64,000 nt of DNA from Stenotrophomonas maltophilia (GTDB lineage: Bacteria > Pseudomonadota > Gammaproteobacteria > Xanthomonadales > Xanthomonadaceae): contig NZ_CP033877.1 of assembly GCF_006970445.1 (NCBI RefSeq), positions 186,001-250,000 of the forward strand. Reading direction: 5' to 3'. Numbering within the stretch: position 1 is the stretch's first letter; each line of letters opens with the position of its first letter. The position numbers were made by a program, and so were the translations under genes. Below are positions 33,793 through 43,469 of this stretch, piece after piece. The notes beneath the pieces are model-generated. The model was not told the DNA's origin and did no database searches. It saw nothing but the letters and a program-made list of their open reading frames with translations.

Positions 33793-34761
33793 TCACCGCT
33801 CGGAATGCCCGCTCTGGTCGTAATCGCGCGGACTGAACAACTCCGGCTGGATCAGCTCGATGAACGCCCGCGCCTGCGCCGACAACGCCTTGCCCCGGCG
33901 CACGATCACCCCGTAACTGCGTTCCGGGAACCAGCGCTTCATCGACCGCGCCGCCAGCCGCTCGCGGTCGGCCTCGTTCAGGCACAGCGCCGGCACGATG
34001 GAAATGCCCATGCCCATCGCCACGTACTGTTTGATCACCTCCCAGCCCCCCACCTCCAGCGCCACGGTGTAGGCGATGCGGTGGCGCTGGAACACCTGGT
34101 CGACCAGCCGGTAGGTGATCTGTCGCTTCGGCGGCAGCACCAGTGGATAGCGCGCGATGTCGGCCAGTTCCAGCTCGCCACCGCTGGCCAGCGGATGGTC
34201 GTGCGGCGCGATCAGCACCTGCTCGAAGCGGTAGGCCGGGGCGTAGCTGAGGTCGGCCGGCACATCGGTCATCGAACCGATCGCCAGGTCGGCGGCATCC
34301 TCGCGCAGCAGGTCGGTGCCGTCGGCGCTGATCGCGTTGTGCAGGGTCAGGCGCACGTCCGGGTGGTGCAGGCGGAAGCGTTCGACGATCTTCGGCAGCA
34401 GGTACAGGATGGTCGAGCTGTTGGCGGCGATGTTCAGCTCGCCCGCGTCCAGGCCGCGCACCTTGTCGCGGAAGCGCGCCTCCAGACCGTCCAGGTTCTC
34501 CACCAGCGGCTGCGCCATCTCGTACAGCAGCTGGCCTTCGCGGCTGGGCACCAGGCGCCGCCCGCTGCGCTCGAACAATGGCACCCCCAGCTCGCGTTCC
34601 AGGGCCTGCAACTGCAGGCTGATCGCCGGCTGGCTGACGAAAAGCGCCTCAGCCGCCCGTGAGACCGAGCCCAGGCGCACGGTCTGGCAGAACGCGCGCA
34701 GCGGCTTCAGCCGGTCGGATTTGTAGGAAAAACGAGGGCTTGGCGGGGTGCGTGTGCTCAT
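33793..34761 (-). CDS. LysR-family regulator divergent from aceB
   Basis: This 322-residue regulator has an N-terminal HTH (LKPLRAFCQTVRLGSVSRAAEALFVSQPAISLQLQALE) and an effector-binding domain of CysB-like type (LNIAANSSTILYLLPKIVERFRLHHPDVRL). It is divergent from aceB-aceA, with two inverted repeats in the shared spacer, so it probably controls the glyoxylate shunt and itself. The ATG at 34761 (MSTRTPPSPR) is preferred; a longer frame would run into the aceB control region. The effector is unknown. Confidence 0.88.
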   Translation of the reverse strand: MSTRTPPSPRFSYKSDRLKPLRAFCQTVRLGSVSRAAEALFVSQPAISLQLQALERELGVPLFERSGRRLVPSREGQLLYEMAQPLVENLDGLEARFRDKVRGLDAGELNIAANSSTILYLLPKIVERFRLHHPDVRLTLHNAISADGTDLLREDAADLAIGSMTDVPADLSYAPAYRFEQVLIAPHDHPLASGGELELADIARYPLVLPPKRQITYRLVDQVFQRHRIAYTVALEVGGWEVIKQYVAMGMGISIVPALCLNEADRERLAARSMKRWFPERSYGVIVRRGKALSAQARAFIELIQPELFSPRDYDQSGHSER

Positions 34762-34769
34762 CGTGTCAC

Positions 34770-34786
34770 AAGTATTAGCACAACTT
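34770..34786. promoter_or_regulatory. Inverted repeat AAGT-N9-ACTT, candidate LysR operator
   Basis: The AAGT...ACTT symmetry lies 9 bp before the LysR start. LysR regulators often bind near their own promoter to act on the divergent gene. Confidence 0.4.
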
Positions 34787-34796
34787 ATGTAGAACA

Positions 34797-34817
34797 TTGC
34801 AAAAACTGTTTTGCCAA
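34797..34817. promoter_or_regulatory. Near-palindrome upstream of aceB
   Basis: TTGCAAAAAC, T, GTTTTGCCAA: eight of ten positions pair. It lies in the AT-rich part of the LysR/aceB spacer, about 55 bp before aceB, and may overlap its -35. It could be a second operator. Confidence 0.45.
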
Positions 34818-34871
34818 ATACTCAAATCCAGCGGCACCGTGGAGGCGTTCCCCCACCGCTGGAGTCGCCCC

Positions 34872-36509
<1,638 letters not shown>

Positions 36510-36573
36510 CTGCCGCCCGCGTCTACCGCCGTTTCCCTCCCCGCTGCACGCACGAACCGAACTGGAGAAAGAC

Positions 36574-37875
<1,302 letters not shown>

Positions 37876-38294
37876 TGCGGTAGTGCCGGCCGCTGGCCGG
37901 CAACCACGTGCTCCTTCGGGCACCGCAGGGAAGCCGGCCAGCGGCCGGCACTACCGGAGCCCCGAAATCCGATCAGGGTGGCCAGGGAAGGGCCAGACAA
38001 CGCCGGCCGGTCGGGGGACCTGCCGGCGTTGTTGTATCGATGCAAGGGTGCAGCGCGCGGGCAGCGTCAATCAGGCGCACCCCCGGCCCCGGCAACTTGG
38101 CCGAAACCCTGTGAAACCCGGCATCGGATTGATCCAGCAGGAGTTTTGCCCGGACACCCGTGACCAGAACGGGCCACCACCGATCTTCACATCAATCAAG
38201 ATCGGCAGAAGGGTCAAAATGAGATAGGGCGCACACTTTAAAGCGGTGCTATGCTCCGCGGCTCACCAGGGGACGCTGGCGGCGGGTGCAGGGA
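37876..38294. other. Intergenic region aceA/diguanylate cyclase
   Basis: This 419 bp region has no convincing gene. It holds a SMAG pair, then an inverted repeat CCGATCTT-N10-AAGATCGG (38180-38205), and a possible extended -10 (TGCTATGCT, 38247-38255) about 40 bp before the diguanylate cyclase gene. No riboswitch fold is recognisable by eye. Confidence 0.55.
37880..37954. repeat. SMAG-type palindromes, inverted pair
   Basis: GTAGTGCCGGCCGCTGGCC starts at 37880 and its inverted copy ends CTAC at 37954. It lies just after aceA and could act as a 3' hairpin. Confidence 0.82.
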
Positions 38295-39335
38295 ATGACC
38301 GGCAGGGGTGCGGCCGAGAACAGTGATGTGACGACAGGTATCGCCCGGGTGGCGATGGCCGAGATCGTGCACGCTCTGTTGTCAGATGCCGAGGTGGCAT
38401 TGTTTGCCAGATTCGCCCGCGCATGCAAGCTCCGTGCCGGACAGTGGCTGTTCCAGCGTGGCCACCGCGGCGAGCGCATGTATGTGATCCTCGAAGGCCA
38501 GATCGAACTGGACTTCGGCGAGGACCTGGTGATCAAGACGCTCGGGCAGCACGAGTTCTTCGGAGAACTGGGCCTGCTGGTCGGCGACCACCTGCGCAGC
38601 GCCAGTGCGCGCGCGCTGGTCGACTGCGATGTGCTGGAACTGGGGCCGGCTGATTTCCATCGGCTGGTCGAATCCGATCCCGGGCTGGTGGCCTACTTCC
38701 TGCGCCGCACGATCATGCGCGTGCTGACCAACGAGCAGGCACTGATCAGCCAGTTGCGCCGGCGCAACCACGATCTGGAAACCGCGCTGGACAACCTCTA
38801 CATCACCACCCACCAGCTGACCCACACCCGTGAGCTGGTGCGCACCGATGAACTGACCGGCCTGCACAACCGCCGTGGCCTCACCCTGTACCTGCAGGAG
38901 TGCCGTGAGCATGCCGAGGGGCCGCCGCAGGCGCTGCTGCTGATCGACTGCGACCGTTTCAAGCAGATCAACGACCGCCACGGCCACCAGGCCGGCGACC
39001 GCGTGCTGCAGAGCATGGGCAACATCCTGCGCTCGATGGCCGGCGAACAGGACCTGGCCTGCCGGCTCGGCGGCGATGAGTTCTGCCTGATGCTGCGCCG
39101 TGGCAACCACGAGATCGTGCAGCACGCCGCCGAGTTCATCCTCAGCGCGGTGCACGGCCTGCTAGAGCGCAGCCATGGCACGCCGCACGTAAGCCTGGTC
39201 AGCATCGGAGCCAGCCTGCTGGATGCCGACGCGGACTGGAGCGAGTGGTATGCCAGCGCCGATCGGGCGCTGTACCGGGCCAAGCGCGATGGCGGCAACT
39301 GCCTGCGCTGGGTGGATGATCCGGACGACCAATAG
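38295..39335 (+). CDS. Diguanylate cyclase with cyclic-nucleotide-binding domain
   Basis: This protein of about 346 residues has an N-terminal Crp-type cNMP-binding domain (about 25-150), including the phosphate-binding cassette FFGELGLLVGDHLRSASARA with the canonical Glu and Arg. A helical linker and a C-terminal GGDEF domain follow, with an intact CRLGGDEFCLML, so it should make c-di-GMP. The upstream I-site position reads GEQD, not RxxD, so product inhibition is not expected. A GTG at 38286 or ATG at 38355 are other starts. It is 13 bp upstream of a nucleotide-cyclase gene, so a cyclic nucleotide made next door might control c-di-GMP output; that is inference. Confidence 0.85.
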   Translation: MTGRGAAENSDVTTGIARVAMAEIVHALLSDAEVALFARFARACKLRAGQWLFQRGHRGERMYVILEGQIELDFGEDLVIKTLGQHEFFGELGLLVGDHLRSASARALVDCDVLELGPADFHRLVESDPGLVAYFLRRTIMRVLTNEQALISQLRRRNHDLETALDNLYITTHQLTHTRELVRTDELTGLHNRRGLTLYLQECREHAEGPPQALLLIDCDRFKQINDRHGHQAGDRVLQSMGNILRSMAGEQDLACRLGGDEFCLMLRRGNHEIVQHAAEFILSAVHGLLERSHGTPHVSLVSIGASLLDADADWSEWYASADRALYRAKRDGGNCLRWVDDPDDQ

Positions 39336-39348
39336 GGAGATGCAGGCG

Positions 39349-41841
39349 ATGAATGGCGACAACGGAACGTCAGCCCCGCATAGCCCACAGCTACGCGCCC
39401 TGCTGTTCACCGATCTGTGTGATTCGCTGCAACTGGTCGAGCGGATCGGCGATGTGGCGGCGGCGAGCCTGTTCCAGGAACACGACCGCCTGGTGCTGGT
39501 GCTGCAGCACCGCTGGAATGGCCAGCTGATCGATCGCTCCGACGGCCTGTTCATGCTGTTCGAGCGCGCCATCGATGCATTGGGCTTCGCCCTGGACTAC
39601 CAGCGCGAACTGCATGCGCTGGGCCAGCAGCGCGCGATTGAACTGCGCGCGCGTGCCGGCCTGCACGTGGGTGACGTGCTGACCTGGGAAAACAGTGCCG
39701 AGGCGGTCCGCGTCGGCGCCAAGTCGATGGAAGTGGAAGGCCTGGCCAAGCCGATGGCGGCGCGCCTGATGATGCTGGCCCGCCCCGGCCAGATCCTGTT
39801 GTCGGCGGTAGCCGAATCGCTGACCCGCCGTGCCACCGATGCACTGGGCGAGCGCGGTACGCGCCTGCTGTGGAAATCGCACGGGCGCTGGCGCTTCAAG
39901 GGCGTGCCGGTGGTGCAGGAAGTGATCGAAGTGGGCGAGATCGGTGCGGCGCCGTTGCGCATGCCGCGCGCCAATGCCAAGGCGCGCCGTGACCTGCCGT
40001 TGTGGCGGCAGCCGCTGGTGCTGGCCGCTGAAGGTCTGGTACTGACGGTGGTGGTGCTGGGCGGCTGGCTGCTGCTGCGGCCGGAACCGGCAATCGCGTT
40101 TGCCGAGCGCGACTGGGTGGTGCTCGGCGATGTCGACAACCTCACCGGCGACCCGATCTTCGACGACTCGATGCGGCACGCGATCCGGATTGCGCTGGAG
40201 CAGTCGCGTTACGTGAACGTGCTGTCGGAGGGCAAGATCCGCGAAAGCCTGGAAATGGCGCGGCTCTCGGGCGATACCCGGCTCAACCGCGATACCGCGG
40301 CCGACGTGGCGGTGCGTGAGGGTGCGCGCGCCGTGCTGTTGCCAACCGTGCGGCAGAAGATCGGTGGCTACGAGCTGGCCATCGATGTCGCTGCACCCGG
40401 CACCGGCCAGGTGATCCAGACGTTCACCGCCACCGTGGATCGATCCGATCAGATGGTGTTCGCGGTGGACGATGTGGTCGGGCGCCTGCGGCGCGGACTG
40501 GGCGAATCGGTGGCGAGCCTGGAACAGTCGTTGCCGCTGCCGCGGGCATCGACCCAGGACCTGCGCGCACTGCGTGCATTCGCGCTGGCGGAAAGTGCAC
40601 TGGGCCAGCGTCGCTTCGAGGAAGCACGCAACCTCTACCAGGCCGCGATCGATATCGATCCTGGTTTCGCCCTGGCCTACATGGGCGTGGCCAAACTGCA
40701 TGCGCGCGTCGAGGAAGGGCGGCGCGCACGCGAAGCCATGCAGCACGCGCTGGACCTGCAGGATCGGCTGCCGCCGCGCGAGCGGCTGTACCTGAAAGCC
40801 TGGATGGCCGAGCTGGAGCCGGGCGGCTGGGCGCTGGAGCAATGGCGCACCCTGGCCAAGGTCTATCCGGATTCGTTCGCGGGGCTGTCCAACACGTCCT
40901 GGTACCTGCTGCAGGCCAACCAGTTCAGCGAGGCCGAACCCTATGCGCGTGCGGCCGCAGTGCCGCAGGATCCGCTGCGGCTGTATCCGCTGGTCCATCT
41001 GGTGCGGATACAGATCGCCGCCAACCAACCGCAGCTTGCCGCCGAAACACTGGCCCAGGCGCAGGTCCTGCGCGGTCGTGATGATGCTGATGAGACCGGC
41101 GTGGATGTGCTGGTGGCGCAGGGGCAGTACGCGAAGGCCGCGAAGCTGTTGCCGCAGATCCATGCCAGCGATGCCCTGCAGCAGCGGATGAAGCTGCGTG
41201 CGCAGCTCCTGCTGGCTGCCGCGCAGCGCGATTGCGCGGCCATGCAGCAGGCGGTACGCGAAGATGCACCGGCGCCGACGCTGATCGACCTCCAGGTACA
41301 GCGGCGCCTGCAGCACGCCAGCGTGGCGGCATTGTGCCCGGGCGCTGACCGCGCCGAGCTGCAGGCCATTGCCGCGCTGCTGCAGCCGATGCTGCAGGAG
41401 CGCGATGATCCCATGCTGCATGCCCGTGGCCTGCAGTGGCTGGCGCTGGTCCACCTGGCGCAGCGGCAGGGCCAGTTCGAACTGGCCAGGCGCTGGCTGG
41501 ACGAGCAGCGGCCCCTGCTGCGCAGCCTGCGCAGTCCGGTCGCGGACCGCTGGCTGCGCATCGTCAGCGCCATGGATGAGCTGCAGTTGCAGCGGCCCGA
41601 GGCTGCCCGCACCCTGATCGAGCCGATGCTCGATGGCAACGAGCCGGTGCAGGCGCACGTCGTGCTGCTGCTCGCGCTGCGCGCACAGGGCGATGAAGCC
41701 GCCGTACGCCGCCAGCAGGCCTGGCTGGCCCAGCATCGCGGCCAGGCCATTGCCGAGGTCACTGCCCTGCAGGTGTGGCAACCGCTGAACGTATATGACG
41801 TCTCCACGTGGGCAACGCCGGCCACGGCCGGCGCACCCTGA
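39349..41841 (+). CDS. Class III nucleotide cyclase-TPR membrane protein of a peptide modification cassette
   Basis: This protein of about 830 residues has an N-terminal class III cyclase homology domain (about 15-175), one membrane helix (about 223-244), and a large C-terminal region with a CsgG/FlgO-like section (DWVVLGDVDNLTGDPIFDDS...) and TPR repeats. Both metal-binding Asp residues are present (FTDLCDS, Asp22; DRSDGLF, Asp65), but the transition-state Asn of the VNxAAR motif is Pro (KPMAARL), while the Arg is kept. It fits the family catalogued as a putative peptide modification system cyclase. GGGAG precedes ATG 39349; ATG 39340 is an alternative. It is convergent with the precursor peptide gene, with 7 bp between stops. 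Confidence 0.82.
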   Translation: MNGDNGTSAPHSPQLRALLFTDLCDSLQLVERIGDVAAASLFQEHDRLVLVLQHRWNGQLIDRSDGLFMLFERAIDALGFALDYQRELHALGQQRAIELRARAGLHVGDVLTWENSAEAVRVGAKSMEVEGLAKPMAARLMMLARPGQILLSAVAESLTRRATDALGERGTRLLWKSHGRWRFKGVPVVQEVIEVGEIGAAPLRMPRANAKARRDLPLWRQPLVLAAEGLVLTVVVLGGWLLLRPEPAIAFAERDWVVLGDVDNLTGDPIFDDSMRHAIRIALEQSRYVNVLSEGKIRESLEMARLSGDTRLNRDTAADVAVREGARAVLLPTVRQKIGGYELAIDVAAPGTGQVIQTFTATVDRSDQMVFAVDDVVGRLRRGLGESVASLEQSLPLPRASTQDLRALRAFALAESALGQRRFEEARNLYQAAIDIDPGFALAYMGVAKLHARVEEGRRAREAMQHALDLQDRLPPRERLYLKAWMAELEPGGWALEQWRTLAKVYPDSFAGLSNTSWYLLQANQFSEAEPYARAAAVPQDPLRLYPLVHLVRIQIAANQPQLAAETLAQAQVLRGRDDADETGVDVLVAQGQYAKAAKLLPQIHASDALQQRMKLRAQLLLAAAQRDCAAMQQAVREDAPAPTLIDLQVQRRLQHASVAALCPGADRAELQAIAALLQPMLQERDDPMLHARGLQWLALVHLAQRQGQFELARRWLDEQRPLLRSLRSPVADRWLRIVSAMDELQLQRPEAARTLIEPMLDGNEPVQAHVVLLLALRAQGDEAAVRRQQAWLAQHRGQAIAEVTALQVWQPLNVYDVSTWATPATAGAP

Positions 41842-41848
41842 TGGCGGG

Positions 41849-42145
41849 TCAGCCGTCGATGCGCTCGCCGACCTTGCCGGCTTCGAAGCAGAACACCACG
41901 GTCATGGCCGCCACCGACCCGGACAGGTGGGCCTGCAGCCCATCACGCACTCGGCTCAGCTCCTCGACCGAGGCCAGGGTGCCGATCTTCATGCAGTCGT
42001 TCTCGCCGACCGCACCGTCCAGGCCGATCGAGGCCAGGGCCTTGGCCGGCGAAGCGGTGAAGTGGCTGCGGAAGTCGTCGTTGCCGATCAGGTGGTCCAG
42101 CAGGGTGCTGGCGTCTGCGGCGGAAAGGCGGGGATGGGTGCTCAT
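41849..42145 (-). CDS. Putative modified (RiPP-like) precursor peptide with Nif11/NHLP-like leader
   Basis: This 98-residue protein has a leader-like N-terminal half, LLDHLIGNDDFRSHFTASP then AKALASIGL (15-42), which matches the FRxxFxxxPxxALxxiG pattern of Nif11/NHLP leaders. The C-terminal part has two Cys, Cys51 (ENDCMKIG) and Cys86 in MTVVFCFEAGKVGERIDG. No Gly-Gly leader cleavage site is obvious; GSVAAM (76-81) is one possible junction. It is encoded opposite to the cyclase and divergently from the SagB-like dehydrogenase. This setting, and its likeness to the family catalogued as a putative modified peptide, suggest it is the substrate. Its product is unknown. Confidence 0.75.
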   Translation of the reverse strand: MSTHPRLSAADASTLLDHLIGNDDFRSHFTASPAKALASIGLDGAVGENDCMKIGTLASVEELSRVRDGLQAHLSGSVAAMTVVFCFEAGKVGERIDG

Positions 42146-42283
42146 GGGGATCGTCCGTAGGTGGAGTTTCTCGTATCGGCCGCGACAGCCTGCCATTGAG
42201 GGCCGCGCTGTGCACGTCGCTAAAGTTGGCCGCGCTGCGGTCGTTGCTGCTATGCCGGTTGTGCGGCAGAAGGAAGGAAACCC

Positions 42284-43450
42284 ATGCGCCTGCGCCGCTG
42301 CGCCAGCCTGATGTTCGAGCCCCGCGAGGCGGTCACCCTTGACCTGCGCGCGATGCTGGCCGGCCAGGCCGAGATGGACAGCCAGATCAGCTGGGTAGCC
42401 CTGGCTGCCCATCTGGACCAGCCGCTGCCGGTGGACGCCGAGGAGCGCCAGCTGCTGGGCGAGCTCAGCGCGCACCGCTGGAGTGAACCGCCCGCCGATG
42501 CCTCCCCGGCCATGCTGGCCCGCCTGGTCGAGCAGGGCCTGCTGCTGACCGACCCGCCCAGCGAGGTGGGGCACCAGCTGCGCGACGAGGCGCTGCGGCG
42601 CAGCCAGTGGTGGCCACTGGCCGCGCTGGCCCATCGCCACGCGCGCTGGCAGGCCGTGGACAGCGTGGAGGACATGCGTCGGCAGGGGTTGGATACCGCT
42701 GCCGGCCTGCGCCAGCGCCTCGGGCCGCCGCCACCCGTGGTGCAGCCCATGCAGGGCGATTACCAGCCCCTGCCGCGCAGCGAAGAGGCCGCGTTCGACG
42801 CACTGCTGGCGCGCCGCACCACCTGCCGCAACTTCGACCCGCAGCGCGCGCTGCCGCTGCCGCTGCTGGCCCAGGTGCTGCAGCGCACGCTGATGGCCCA
42901 GGCGGTGCAGAAGGTCGAGCGCGATACCGAGTTCCTGAAGAAGAACGTGCCCTCCGGTGGTGGCCTGCACCCCACCGAAGGCTTCCTGCTGGTGCAGAAC
43001 GTGGAAGGACTGGTACCGGGCCTGTACCACTACCACCCGGTGCAGCACGCCGTGCTGCCGCTGCCCTCGCCACCGCCGCAGGCACTGCCGGCGCTGGCGC
43101 GGCGGATGCTGTCCGGGCAGGAGTGGTTCGCCGATGCGCCGGCGCTGCTGGTGCTGGCGCCGCGTTATGACCGCTGCTTCTGGAAGTACCGCAACCACGC
43201 CAAGGCGCACCGTGCGGTGACGCTGGATGTCGGCCACATCTCGCAGCTGCTGTATCTGTGCGCGACCGAGCGCGGGCTGGCGGCGTTCGTGACAGCGGCC
43301 ATCAACGACGCCGATGTCGATCGCGCCTTCGGCTTCGATGGCATCGGCCAGAGCGCGATGGCCATCTGTGGCCTGGGCTGGCGCAGTGCCACGCTGGACA
43401 CGGCCGAATTCGATCCCGCCGGGCGGGTGGCGACGGGCGACGACCGCTGA
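42284..43450 (+). CDS. SagB-related FMN dehydrogenase (putative peptide maturation dehydrogenase)
   Basis: This 388-residue protein has a C-terminal nitroreductase-fold domain (about 165-385) with the SagB-type signature VPSGGGLHPTEGFLLVQN, RRTTCRNFDPQRALPL and LDVGHISQLLYLCATERGLAAF. In azole RiPP systems SagB homologues use FMN to oxidise azolines to azoles. The N-terminal 150 residues are a less conserved helical extension that may bind the leader. A strong AGGAAGGAAA precedes the ATG. It is divergent from the precursor gene. No YcaO cyclodehydratase is in the window, so the substrate oxidation may be of another kind. Confidence 0.82.
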   Translation: MRLRRCASLMFEPREAVTLDLRAMLAGQAEMDSQISWVALAAHLDQPLPVDAEERQLLGELSAHRWSEPPADASPAMLARLVEQGLLLTDPPSEVGHQLRDEALRRSQWWPLAALAHRHARWQAVDSVEDMRRQGLDTAAGLRQRLGPPPPVVQPMQGDYQPLPRSEEAAFDALLARRTTCRNFDPQRALPLPLLAQVLQRTLMAQAVQKVERDTEFLKKNVPSGGGLHPTEGFLLVQNVEGLVPGLYHYHPVQHAVLPLPSPPPQALPALARRMLSGQEWFADAPALLVLAPRYDRCFWKYRNHAKAHRAVTLDVGHISQLLYLCATERGLAAFVTAAINDADVDRAFGFDGIGQSAMAICGLGWRSATLDTAEFDPAGRVATGDDR

Positions 43451-43469
43451 GCGGCCGCCGCCCCGGCGT

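Noticed and set aside
37876..38294. Possible c-di-GMP riboswitch before the diguanylate cyclase
   Set aside because: The conserved GEMM core is not present. The inverted repeat CCGATCTT/AAGATCGG has no T tract or further helices.
39391..41781. 796-codon open frame on the minus strand opposite the cyclase-TPR gene
   Set aside because: The plus-strand protein has coherent domains; the antisense product is Gln/His/Arg-rich and featureless.
42465..43085. Antisense frame opposite the SagB-like gene as an additional cassette protein
   Set aside because: It is Arg/Ala/Pro-rich with no start signals and lies wholly inside a conserved gene.
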